A DNA stretch of 64,000 bases from Actinoplanes utahensis. Lineage in GTDB: Bacteria > Actinomycetota > Actinomycetes > Mycobacteriales > Micromonosporaceae. Below, in pieces: positions 50,983 through 59,526 of the stretch (the stretch's first letter is position 1; the number at the start of each line of letters is the position of its first letter). Under the pieces are notes generated by a model, which was not told where the DNA came from, did no database searches, and saw only the letters and a list, made by a program, of their open reading frames with translations. The DNA lies in assembly GCF_016862455.1 (NCBI RefSeq), contig NZ_BOMZ01000107.1, positions 1-64,000 on the forward strand. The letters run 5' to 3'. The position numbers and the translations under genes are program-made.

Positions 50983-51975
50983 GTGCGGAAGCTCATGGCA
51001 CTGACCGCTGTTCTGACCGCCGTTCTCGGCCTGGGGACGCCGACCGGCGTGCTCGCCGCACCGATGCCCCCGGCCCAGACCAAGACCGGATCGGCCGACT
51101 TCGCGGTCAGTACGACATCGGACCGGCTCTACCCGGACAAGAACAACGAGATCCGGACCGTGCTCACCATCGCCAACAACGGCCCCCGGGAACTCGCCGT
51201 GGAGATCCGGTCGGTGGGGGTCGACCCCGGTGACAACGGCCAGGTGTCCTTCACCGGCCGGCCCGACGCGGCGTGGTCGTCGGCTGTCGAGTACCCGAGC
51301 TCGCTGCGGCTCGCGGCCCAGGCCTACAAGCGGGTGCCGGTGACGCTGCGGGTGCCGCCGAACACGCTTCCGGACATCTACCTGCTCGGCTTCGTGGTGG
51401 AGGCGCAACCGTCCGATCCGAACGCCGGCATCCGTCTCTACCACCAGATCGGCGCGCTGGTCACCGTCGAGATCCCCGGCGCGAGCGAGCGCGAGATGGA
51501 GATCGAGGTGGACCGGGCCGCCTTCTTCCACCTCGGCGCCGATTACCAGCACACCTATGAGGTCCGCAACGTCGGGACGGCGGCGTCGCTCGGCCGTGGC
51601 CAGGTCCGGATCGACTCCCGGCTGACCCATGAAAACGTCGGCGTCTACCAGTCCAACGCCGAGCTCCAGCTCTTCCCCGCCGGAACGAAGCGGGACCTGA
51701 CCTACGAGTACGAGGTACGCGGCCTCTTCCTGCTGGCCGAGCCCAAGGCGCAGATCCTGTACGGCAACGGCAACGGCATCGCCCACGTGGCGGAGGCGAC
51801 CGGCCAGACCGTGCTGATCATCCCGTGGCCGACGATCATCGGCCTCTGCGTTCTCCTGGTGCTGCTGCTGTCGTACTGGTACTACCTGCGCCGTCGCCGT
51901 GCGGCTCAGCGCCGGGAGCTCGAGGGGCAGCGGACGAGGTTCCGCCACGCTGCACGTTCGTGGCGGCCGGCGTGA
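50983..51975 (+). CDS. WxLIP/DUF916-like membrane-anchored surface protein
   Basis: A 330-residue protein. A signal peptide (MRKLMALTAVLTAVLGLGTP to VLAA) leads to two Ig-like beta domains (DRLYPDKNNEIRTVLTIANN; LAAQAYKRVPVTLRVPPNTL; PDIYLLGFVVEAQPS; HTYEVRNVGTAASLGRGQVR). One C-terminal transmembrane helix (PWPTIIGLCVLLVLLLSYWY) and an Arg-rich cytoplasmic tail follow. This matches the layout of WxL-interacting proteins (DUF916 plus DUF3324) that hold WxL proteins at the cell surface in Firmicutes. The match is by architecture and local resemblance, not a proven homology. It lies 36 nt after the short WxL-like gene, and its TGA overlaps the next gene's GTG. Confidence 0.75.
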   Translation: MRKLMALTAVLTAVLGLGTPTGVLAAPMPPAQTKTGSADFAVSTTSDRLYPDKNNEIRTVLTIANNGPRELAVEIRSVGVDPGDNGQVSFTGRPDAAWSSAVEYPSSLRLAAQAYKRVPVTLRVPPNTLPDIYLLGFVVEAQPSDPNAGIRLYHQIGALVTVEIPGASEREMEIEVDRAAFFHLGADYQHTYEVRNVGTAASLGRGQVRIDSRLTHENVGVYQSNAELQLFPAGTKRDLTYEYEVRGLFLLAEPKAQILYGNGNGIAHVAEATGQTVLIIPWPTIIGLCVLLVLLLSYWYYLRRRRAAQRRELEGQRTRFRHAARSWRPA

Positions 51976-54905
51976 ACCGGCTGAGCCGGGCCCGCGCCGC
52001 GCTGGTCGGGGTGATCGTCGTGCTGGTGGCGCAGATCGTCACCGTGACGGCCGCCCGTGCCGCGGTCTCCGGTGACCTCACCACCTCGGCCGGCTCGGTC
52101 GCGACCGGCCCCGCGACCTCGCTCGCGATGGCCGCCCGCGGCATGACCCTCGTCGACTCGGATCTTTACGTGGCCGACTACCTGGCCAACGCCATCCGCA
52201 AGATCGACCTGATCACCGGCATGTCCTCGGTCTACGCCGGTATGGGCGCCGCCAACAATCTCGGGGACACCGGCCTGGCGACCGTCGCCGGTATCAACCA
52301 GCCGATCGACGTCGCCGCCGACGCGGCCGGCAACATCTACATCGCCGCACAGAGCAACCAGCGCATCCGCAGGGTGGACCTCGGCACGGCCAAGATCTTC
52401 ACCGCCTACGGCGATGGCACCACAGCGATGCTGAGCAACCCGCAAGGGGTGTCGGTCGACCCGTCGGGCAACATCTTCTTCACCGAGCATCCGACCGCCC
52501 CGAACACCGGAGTCGCCCGCATCTTCAAGATGACCGGCGCCACGGTCACGACCTTCGCCACCATCTCCACCGGCCGGCTCAGCGACATCGCCTTCGACAG
52601 CGCCGGAAACGTCTACGTCGGTGACTGCCAGAACCACGTCATCCTGCGGTTCGACGCCGCGGGCGGCGCCATGACCGCGGTGGCCGGAACCGGCACGGGC
52701 CTGTCCGGCCTCGCGGCCGAGGGAGCGCCCGCAGCCGGGGGCGGCATCTTCTGCCCGCGGGGCCTCGTCGTCGATCCGTCCGACGTGATCTATTTCGCCG
52801 ACTCGGGCAACGACCGGGTCCGGCGATTCACGGTCGGCGGCACGATCAGCACGGTCGCGGGCACCGGCACGGCAGGGATCTCCGGCGACGGTGGCGCAGC
52901 CGCCGCCGCGACCCTCGACCAGCCGTACGGACTGGTCCGCGACGACGACGGCACGTTCTACGTGAGCCAGGGCGACGACATGGCTCTGACCAACGCGTAC
53001 TGGGGCATCCGCAAGTTCACGGTGGGTGGCACCATCTCCACCGTGGCGGGCAACACCTGGCCCACCTACGCCGGAGACGGCGGGCCCGCCGCCAACGCGC
53101 AGCTCTACCGCCCCGGCGGTGTCGCGTTCGACGGTTCCGGCGCCATGTACATCGCCGACTCCGGCAACAACCGGATCCGCAAGGTCACCGGTGGGATCGT
53201 CAGCACCGTGGCCGGCACCGGTCTGACCGCGAACAGCGGGATCAACGACGGCGGCCCGGCCACCGGGGCGAACCTGTCGAACCCGCAGGACGTGTTCGCC
53301 GGCAGCGACGGCACGCTCTACATCTCCGACACCTGGCACCACCGGATCCGTAAGGTCACCCCCGGCGGCGTGATCAGCACGATCGCGGGCACCGGTGCCG
53401 CCGGCGTCCTCGACACCGGGACGGCGACGACCACCCGGATCAGCTACCCGTACGGCATCACCGTCGCGAACGGCAAGATCTACTTCGCCGACCACGGCAA
53501 CAACGCGGTCCGGATGATCAGCGGTACCACCATCACCACGATCGCCGGCACGGTGGATCCGTTGACGGCGACGTTCAGCGGCGACGGTGGCCCGGCCACC
53601 TCGGCACGGCTGAACGGGCCGCGGGACGTCGTCGTCGACGCTTCCGGGGACATCTACATCGCCGACAGCGGCAACCGTCGCGTCCGCAAGATCCACAACG
53701 GGATCATCACCACGGTCGCCGGCACCGGAGCCGCGTGGACGGTCTCGACCGATGGTGGCCTCGCCACGGCGTCGGACATGGACAACCCGCTCGGCCTGGA
53801 GATCGACGACAGCGGCAACCTGTACATCGCCGACGGCTCCCACGTGGTCCGGCGGGTGGACAAGCACGGCGCCATCAGCACCGTCGCCGGACGGCAGGGC
53901 AGCCCGTCGTACGCGGGTGACGGTCTCGCCGGCACGGATTCCGCCTCACGGCTGTACACCCCCGCCCGGATGGCGTTCGACTCGTCCGGGTGGCTGCACA
54001 TCGCCGCCTCCGGCGAACTGCGGGTCCGGACGCTGATCATCGAGAACACGGCCGCCTTCTTCTGGATCAGCGATGCCACGATCAACCGCACCGGTGTCGT
54101 CTACGGCTGGGAATTCGTGTCACGGACCGCCACGGCTGTCAAGAGCATCACTTTCACGGCACCGTCCGCGATCGCCGGCACCACCGGGCTCTACACGGTC
54201 AGTGCGGTCAACCTGCCGGCGACCGGCACACTCAGTTTCAACCCCACCGGTCGCGTGGTGACCTACACACTCGGCACGGCGGTGACGATACCGGCGGGCC
54301 GGCACCTCTACCTCTCCGTCGGCGGGTTCACCAACGGCGGCACGACCGGTCTCTACCCCAGCACCGTCACCACGTTGACCGCCGGCGGCGCGACGATCGA
54401 CGAGTCCCGCGCCGGCCCGATCTACCTCGGCAACACGGCGCCGGTCTTCGTGCAGCCGGAACCGTCGGCGAGGATCACGGCGCCCGCCTCGATGATCCTC
54501 CACGTCGACCCGTCGGCCGCCGCAGGCAACACCGTCACCTCCACCGTGACCGTGCAGACGAACGCGGCCCACGGCTATTCGGTCACGGTGGCCGGCACCG
54601 CCGTCACCGGCACCTCCGGCACGCTCACCCAGGCGTCGTCGACGGGCCTCACGGGAGCGGTCGCCTCCCCGGCGGCCAACCGGTTCGGATACACCGTCAC
54701 GGTCGGGGGAGCCGGCCAGTTCACCGGGACCAGCGGCTCCTACGCCGGCTACCTCCCCGCCGGCGAGGCCATGGTCACCGCCAGCCGGCCGACCTCGGTC
54801 AACGGCGACGTCGTGCAGGTGATCAGCCGGATGAAGGCCGACTACCTGCAACCTCCGGGCGTCTACACCGGCACTGTCACCTACGGCGTGACCGGCGCCT
54901 ACTGA
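51972..54905 (+). CDS. Secreted 12-repeat NHL propeller protein with WxL-like C-terminus
   Basis: A 977-residue exported protein. A signal peptide (LVGVIVVLVAQIVTVTAARA) is followed by about twelve NHL repeats between residues ~55 and 690. Each has a G-x-Y/F-x-A-D-S-G-N-x-R-I-R-K core (examples: MYIADSGNNRIRKV, IYFADSGNDRVRRF, IYIADSGNRRVRKI) and is joined to STVAGTG and GDGGPA loops. Twelve repeats would make two six-bladed propellers. Residues ~690-977 are homologous to the mature short protein at 49972 (VTVQTNAAHGYSVTV; SPAANRFGYTVTVGG; PGVYTGTVTYGVTGAY). The true start is GTG 51972, overlapping the preceding stop; the frame upstream lies inside that gene. Probably a cell-surface binding or recognition protein assembled with its two neighbours. 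Confidence 0.85.
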   Translation: MNRLSRARAALVGVIVVLVAQIVTVTAARAAVSGDLTTSAGSVATGPATSLAMAARGMTLVDSDLYVADYLANAIRKIDLITGMSSVYAGMGAANNLGDTGLATVAGINQPIDVAADAAGNIYIAAQSNQRIRRVDLGTAKIFTAYGDGTTAMLSNPQGVSVDPSGNIFFTEHPTAPNTGVARIFKMTGATVTTFATISTGRLSDIAFDSAGNVYVGDCQNHVILRFDAAGGAMTAVAGTGTGLSGLAAEGAPAAGGGIFCPRGLVVDPSDVIYFADSGNDRVRRFTVGGTISTVAGTGTAGISGDGGAAAAATLDQPYGLVRDDDGTFYVSQGDDMALTNAYWGIRKFTVGGTISTVAGNTWPTYAGDGGPAANAQLYRPGGVAFDGSGAMYIADSGNNRIRKVTGGIVSTVAGTGLTANSGINDGGPATGANLSNPQDVFAGSDGTLYISDTWHHRIRKVTPGGVISTIAGTGAAGVLDTGTATTTRISYPYGITVANGKIYFADHGNNAVRMISGTTITTIAGTVDPLTATFSGDGGPATSARLNGPRDVVVDASGDIYIADSGNRRVRKIHNGIITTVAGTGAAWTVSTDGGLATASDMDNPLGLEIDDSGNLYIADGSHVVRRVDKHGAISTVAGRQGSPSYAGDGLAGTDSASRLYTPARMAFDSSGWLHIAASGELRVRTLIIENTAAFFWISDATINRTGVVYGWEFVSRTATAVKSITFTAPSAIAGTTGLYTVSAVNLPATGTLSFNPTGRVVTYTLGTAVTIPAGRHLYLSVGGFTNGGTTGLYPSTVTTLTAGGATIDESRAGPIYLGNTAPVFVQPEPSARITAPASMILHVDPSAAAGNTVTSTVTVQTNAAHGYSVTVAGTAVTGTSGTLTQASSTGLTGAVASPAANRFGYTVTVGGAGQFTGTSGSYAGYLPAGEAMVTASRPTSVNGDVVQVISRMKADYLQPPGVYTGTVTYGVTGAY

Positions 54906-55234
54906 ACCGACCACATCCCTCCGGTACGGACGAGGACTCCATCCGGACCGCGCCCGGTTCGGCCACGGCGCCGGGCGGGGCGTGCCCGTTCGGTGACCGG
55001 CGGCCCCGCGCTCCAGCAGCGCGTCGATCATCACGACGTTCCGTATGGTGCCGGGGCCGATGGGCGACCAGCCGGTGACCATCGCATCAGCCGGCAGGCG
55101 GCGCTACGGCCGTGAGCGGGGCGGATGTCGCGTGGCGCCGGCGGGACTCGTGGTCCGGCGAGGGACGGCCTCGTGCGTACCGGCATCGGGTGTGAAGAGA
55201 CCTGAGCCGGGGCAGGCCCTGGGCGAACCGCAGA
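54906..55234. other. Intergenic region after the surface cassette
   Basis: No supported gene between the convergent surface cassette and the acyl-CoA ligase. Reading frames here are short and lack ribosome sites. No mobile-element sign was seen. Confidence 0.5.
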
Positions 55235-55276
55235 CGACGAGGCCGGCGGACCCCTGCGGGTGCGCCGGCCTCGTCG
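55235..55276 (-). terminator. Terminator hairpin of the acyl-CoA ligase gene
   Basis: CGACGAGGCCGGCG (55235-55248) pairs perfectly with its complement at 55263-55276, a 14-bp stem with a 14-nt loop, 9 nt past the minus-strand stop codon. Confidence 0.75.
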
Positions 55277-55285
55277 GAGTGCGGG

Positions 55286-57109
55286 TCAGATCTGGGCGAG
55301 GGAGCCCGCGTACATCTCGTCGATCTGAGCGGCGAAGTTGGACTCGACGCTGCGGCGCTTGATCTTCATGGAGGGGGTGACCTCGCCGGCCTCGATGCTG
55401 AGGTCGCGGGGCAGGAGGGCGAACTTCTTCACCGTCTCCCAGCGGTTCAGCTTGGCGTTGAGCTCCTTGATGTAGCCCTCGACCAGCGCGATCGTCTCCG
55501 GGGCGGCGACGATCTCGGCGTAGGACTTGCCGGCCAGCGGCCCGGAGGCGGCCCAGGCGACGATGGCCTCCTCGTCGAGGGCGATCAGCATGGTGACGAA
55601 GTTGCGGTTCTGCCCGACGACGATGGCCTGTGAGGTGTACGGGCAGACGGCCTTGAACGCGCCCTCGATCGCCGACGGGGCGATGAACTTGCCACCTGAC
55701 GTCTTGACCAGGTCTTTCTTGCGGTCGGTGATGCGCAGGTACCCGTCGGCGTCGAGTTCGCCGATGTCGCCGGTGCGCAGGAAGCCGTCCTCGGTGAACG
55801 CCTCGGCGGTGGCGTCGGGCAGGTTGTGGTAACCGCGCATGACGGGGGCGCCGCGCAGCAGCACCTCGCCGTCGGCGTCGATGCGGACCTCGAGGTCGCC
55901 GAGCGCCTGCCCGACCGAACCGATCTTGAGCTTGCCGCGCCGGTTGACGAAGTTCGCGGCGGAGGCCTCGGTCATGCCGTAGCCCTCGAGGATCGGCAGG
56001 TTGGCCGCGGCGAAGAACTCGGAGATGTCGCGGCTGAGCGCGGCCGAGCCGCTGACCAGGACCTTGATGTTGCCGCCGAGCTTCTGCTGGAGCTTGCTGA
56101 AGACCAGCTTCTCGGCGATCGAGTACTGGATCGCGAGACCGGCCGGGACCGGCTTGCCGGCCTGCAGGTAGCCGACCCGCTTCTTGCCGGTGGCGACGGC
56201 CCAGCTGAAGATCTTCGGCTTCAGGCCGGTGCCGGAGAGGCCGCTGGTGACGGTCTTGTTGTAGACCTTCTCGTAGATGCGCGGCGGGGCGCACATCAGC
56301 GTCGGCTTGATCACCCCGAGCAGGTCGATGAGCCGGTCGACGCGGCCGTCGACGTAGGTCGGGACGCCCACGTGCAGGATGCCGCAGAGCAGCGTCTTGC
56401 CGAACGCGTGCGACATCGGCAGCCACAGGTAGTGCAGGTCGGTGGGGGAGAACAGGCCGAGGTCCTCCTGCGCGACGCCCTCCCAGGTCCAGCCCTTGTG
56501 CAGCAGCTCGACGCCCTTGGGGCGGCCGGTGGTGCCGGAGGTGTAGATCAGGGTGGCGACGTTGTCCGGCCCGAGCTGGGCGATCACGTCGTCGATCAGG
56601 CCGGGGTTGCGGGCCAGCGCGTCGGCGCCCAGCTTCTCCAGGTCGGCCAGGGTGATCTGGGGCGGGGTGGCGCCGGCGTCGGCGGGCCCGTCGATCAGCA
56701 CCACCTTGGTGATCGCGGTCTCCGCCCCGGCGATCTTGAGGGCCTGCTTCGCGTTCTCCGCGATCAGGATCTTGGAACCGGAGTCGGACACGATGAACGT
56801 GGTGTCCTCCGGCTCGGTGGTCGGGTAGACCGTGGTGGCCGCCGCGCCCGCCACGTTGATGCCCAGGTCGGCGAGGACCCACTCGAGCCGGGTGTTGGAC
56901 AGGATCGCGACCCGGTCCTCCAGGCCGATGCCCAGCTCACGAAGGCCGGCGCCGATCGCCTTGACCCGCTCGCCGACCTGCCGCCAGGTCAGCCAGTCGG
57001 CCCCGGTGTCGGTCGCGTTCGGCCCGGCGAGCGCCTGCGCGTCCGGGGTCTTGGCCACGCGCTGGAACAGCATGTCCGGGATCGACCGGTAGGGAACCTC
57101 GAGAGCCAT
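55286..57109 (-). CDS. Long-chain fatty acyl-CoA synthetase
   Basis: A 607-residue ANL-superfamily enzyme activating fatty acids with ATP and CoA, of the FadD15/AMP-dependent synthetase type. The AMP-binding P-loop is TLIYTSGTTGRPKGVELLHK; LPMSHAFGKTLLCG, EGYGMTEASAANFVNRRG (A5), TGDIGELDADGYLRITDRKK (A7-A8) and the C-terminal lysine in GEVTPSMKIKRR are all present. The start ATG 57109 (MALEVPYRSIPD) gives the expected N-terminus; ATG 57133 would add eight residues, and the frame stays open further up without support. It is monocistronic and divergent from the PfkB gene. Confidence 0.94.
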   Translation of the reverse strand: MALEVPYRSIPDMLFQRVAKTPDAQALAGPNATDTGADWLTWRQVGERVKAIGAGLRELGIGLEDRVAILSNTRLEWVLADLGINVAGAAATTVYPTTEPEDTTFIVSDSGSKILIAENAKQALKIAGAETAITKVVLIDGPADAGATPPQITLADLEKLGADALARNPGLIDDVIAQLGPDNVATLIYTSGTTGRPKGVELLHKGWTWEGVAQEDLGLFSPTDLHYLWLPMSHAFGKTLLCGILHVGVPTYVDGRVDRLIDLLGVIKPTLMCAPPRIYEKVYNKTVTSGLSGTGLKPKIFSWAVATGKKRVGYLQAGKPVPAGLAIQYSIAEKLVFSKLQQKLGGNIKVLVSGSAALSRDISEFFAAANLPILEGYGMTEASAANFVNRRGKLKIGSVGQALGDLEVRIDADGEVLLRGAPVMRGYHNLPDATAEAFTEDGFLRTGDIGELDADGYLRITDRKKDLVKTSGGKFIAPSAIEGAFKAVCPYTSQAIVVGQNRNFVTMLIALDEEAIVAWAASGPLAGKSYAEIVAAPETIALVEGYIKELNAKLNRWETVKKFALLPRDLSIEAGEVTPSMKIKRRSVESNFAAQIDEMYAGSLAQI

Positions 57110-57156
57110 CGGGCGCCGCCTTAACCACATCAACGGGGGGGTACGAAACGTATGTG

Positions 57157-57170
57157 TTACCGCACAGTAA
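57157..57170. promoter_or_regulatory. Possible operator upstream of the acyl-CoA ligase gene
   Basis: TTACCGCACAGTAA is an imperfect 14-bp inverted repeat about 50 nt before the ligase start, where a repressor site would be expected. There is only one copy, so support is weak. Confidence 0.25.
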
Positions 57171-57253
57171 TGGTCGTGCGGCAGCACGGCTAGATCCTGA
57201 TCAACCTGCGCCGGTGGTTCCATCCTAGTCAGCCCACCATTACGTTGTCCGGC

Positions 57254-58129
57254 ATGACTTTCCTCGTGATCGGCGGCACCGGCGTCGACACCGTCGTGCC
57301 GGTGGCGGATCTTCCGGTGCTCGGCGCCGACTCGGCCCGTCCCCGTGGTCCCATCACCGACCACGTGTCGCACACCGGCACGTGCGTGGCCCTCGCGCTC
57401 AAGGCGCTCGGTGAGCGGGTCACGGTGATCGACACGGTCGGTGACGACGAGCCGGGCCGGCGAGTCGTCGCGGCGTTCGCGGAGTGGGGGATCGAGCTGC
57501 GGGCCGCGCCCGCCCCGGCCGGGACGCGGCGGGCGGTGAACCTGATGAGCCCGGACGGGCGGCGTCTCTCCCTGTACGACGGCCGCGACGTCCCCGGGTA
57601 CCGCCTGCCCGAGGAGTTCCACCGCCCGCTGCCCGCCGGCGTCCGGCACGCCCACGTCACGATCATGGATTACGCCCGGCACCTGCTGCCGTCGCTGCGC
57701 GAGTCCGGCGTCACCATCTCCACCGACCTGCACGACTGGGACGGCGCGAACCCGCACCACCTGGACTTCGCGCTCGGCGCGGACATCGTCTTCGTCAGCG
57801 CTGTGCAACTCGCCGAGGGCGCGCCCGCTCGGATCCTGGCCGAGGGCCGGGCCACCAAGGTCGTCGTCACCGACGGCGGCAAGGGCGCCGACCTGTACAC
57901 CCGGGACGGCACGGCGCACCGGGACGCCGTCGATCCGGGCGCGCCGATCGTGGACACCAACGGCGCCGGCGACGCGTTCGCGGCGGCCTTCCTGAGCGCC
58001 TGGCTGGGCGGGGCGGACGACGGCGCGTGCCTGGACCGGGCGGTCATCGCCGGGGCGTACGCGTGCACCGCCCCGGTCGGCGCCGGCGCCTTCATCGACC
58101 GGGACACCCTGGCCGGCCGTTGGACCTGA
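57254..58129 (+). CDS. PfkB-family carbohydrate/nucleoside kinase
   Basis: A 291-residue ribokinase-fold sugar kinase. The opening FLVIGGTGVDTVVPVADLPV, the substrate region SHTGTCVALALKALGERVTV, and the second signature IVDTNGAGDAFAAAFLSAWL with the catalytic aspartate are clear, as is KVVVTDGGKGADLYTRDG. The substrate is not predictable. ATG 57254 is preferred over TTG 57245; TACGTT lies 7 nt before the ATG, a leaderless-type -10. Its 3' end overlaps the MocR-type gene by about 10 nt, so the two may be co-transcribed. Confidence 0.9.
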   Translation: MTFLVIGGTGVDTVVPVADLPVLGADSARPRGPITDHVSHTGTCVALALKALGERVTVIDTVGDDEPGRRVVAAFAEWGIELRAAPAPAGTRRAVNLMSPDGRRLSLYDGRDVPGYRLPEEFHRPLPAGVRHAHVTIMDYARHLLPSLRESGVTISTDLHDWDGANPHHLDFALGADIVFVSAVQLAEGAPARILAEGRATKVVVTDGGKGADLYTRDGTAHRDAVDPGAPIVDTNGAGDAFAAAFLSAWLGGADDGACLDRAVIAGAYACTAPVGAGAFIDRDTLAGRWT

Positions 58130-59526
58130 TCCTCGAACCGGAGCCGGGCGGGGAACGGACCGCCGCGGTCTACCGCGCGCTGCGGGCGGCGATCGTCGAC
58201 GGCCGGGTCCCGTCCGGGCACCGGCTGCCGTCGACCCGGGCGCTCGCCGCCGACCTGGGCATCTCCCGCGGGAGTGTGGCCGGGGCGTATGAGCGGCTGA
58301 CCGCCGAGGGATTCCTGGCCGCGAAGGTCGGCGCCGGGACGTTCGTGGCGTTCGGCGCCCCGCGGCCGGCGGCCCGGCGGACGTCCGGCGACCCGTTGCG
58401 GCCGCGTGCCGGCTGGACGTTGCGGCCCGAGCCGGCCAGCGGGGAGGCGCCGGCGCCCCGGTACGACTTCCGGGCCGGCATCCCGGACGCCCGCCTGTTC
58501 CCGTTCGACACGTGGCGGCGGCTGGTCACGGCGGAGCTGCGGCTGGGCGCCAACGGCCCGGGGACGTACGCCGAACCCGCCGGCCATCCCGCGCTGCGTG
58601 CCGCGATCGCCCGCTACCTCGGGTACGCCCGGTCGGTCCCCGCCACCGCCGGCGAGGTGGTGGTGACCAACGGCACCCAGCACGCCCTGGACCTGATCGC
58701 CCGGGTGCTGCTGCGCCCCGGCGACGTGGCCGCGGTGGAGGAGCCCGGCTATCCGCCGGCCCGCCGCCTGCTCACCTCTCTCGGGGTACGGGTGACGGGC
58801 GTCCCGGTCGACGCCGAGGGTCTCGTCGTGTCCGAACTGCCGGATCGCGCCCGGCTGGTCTACGTGACCCCGTCGCACCAGTTCCCGCTGGGCCGGGTGA
58901 TGAGCCTGGCCCGCCGGCAGGAGCTGCTGGCCTGGGCCCGGGACCGGCGGGCCGCGATCGTCGAGGACGACTACGACAGCGAGTTCCGGTTCTCGGCCCG
59001 GCCGCTGGAGCCGCTGTGCACGCTGGACCGCGGCGGCCGGGTGCTCTACGTCGGCACCTTCTCCAAGAGCATGCTGCCCGCGATCCGGACCGGGTTCGTG
59101 CTGGCCCCGCCCGGTCTGCGACCGGCGCTGGTGGCGGCCCGGCAGATCAGCGACGGGCACGGGCAGACGGCGGTGCAGGCGGCGCTGGCCCGGTTCATCG
59201 ACGACGGGATGTTCGCCCGGCACGTGCGGCGGGCCGGGCGGGCGTACCAGGACCGGCACACCCGGCTCACCGCCGGCCTCGCCCGGATCCCCGGCCTGCA
59301 CGTCATCCCGACCGCCGCCGGCCTGCACCTGACCGTCCTGTGCGACTCCGGCGATCCGCGGCGGACGGTCGCGCGGGCCCGCCGCGCCGGGGTCGCCGTG
59401 GAGGACCTGGCCGCCTACACGACCGAGCCCTCCTCGCAGCGTGGCCTGGTCGTCGGGTTCGGCGCGATCGAGGCGGAACTGATCGAGGAGGGCCTGGCCG
59501 TCCTGGAGCGGCTGATCGCCCGGTAG
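58120..59526 (+). CDS. MocR-family PLP-dependent regulator
   Basis: A 468-residue GntR-aminotransferase fusion. The winged helix is VYRALRAAIVDGRVPSGHRL, then PSTRALAADLGISRGSVAGA. The aminotransferase part has VVTNGTQHALDLIARVLLRP and YVTPSHQFPLGRVMSLARRQ. The IVEDDYDSEFRF motif is typical of MocR, and the PLP-binding lysine is in YVGTFSKSMLPAIRTGFVLA. It starts at TTG 58120 (LDLILEPEPGG), overlapping the PfkB stop; the frame is open upstream inside that gene. Its end overlaps the convergent permease gene by 112 nt; that permease may be a regulatory target. Confidence 0.9.
   Translation: MDLILEPEPGGERTAAVYRALRAAIVDGRVPSGHRLPSTRALAADLGISRGSVAGAYERLTAEGFLAAKVGAGTFVAFGAPRPAARRTSGDPLRPRAGWTLRPEPASGEAPAPRYDFRAGIPDARLFPFDTWRRLVTAELRLGANGPGTYAEPAGHPALRAAIARYLGYARSVPATAGEVVVTNGTQHALDLIARVLLRPGDVAAVEEPGYPPARRLLTSLGVRVTGVPVDAEGLVVSELPDRARLVYVTPSHQFPLGRVMSLARRQELLAWARDRRAAIVEDDYDSEFRFSARPLEPLCTLDRGGRVLYVGTFSKSMLPAIRTGFVLAPPGLRPALVAARQISDGHGQTAVQAALARFIDDGMFARHVRRAGRAYQDRHTRLTAGLARIPGLHVIPTAAGLHLTVLCDSGDPRRTVARARRAGVAVEDLAAYTTEPSSQRGLVVGFGAIEAELIEEGLAVLERLIAR

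Noticed and set aside
54120..55082. A minus-strand ORF ending the surface-cassette region (starting MVTGWSPIGPG)
   Set aside because: Its first ~30 residues look protein-like, but the rest is antisense to the NHL gene; there is no ribosome site and no recognisable domain.
55104..56882. A 592-codon minus-strand frame inside the acyl-CoA ligase gene
   Set aside because: An out-of-frame copy on the same strand as the ligase, with Arg/Gly-rich composition typical of shadows.
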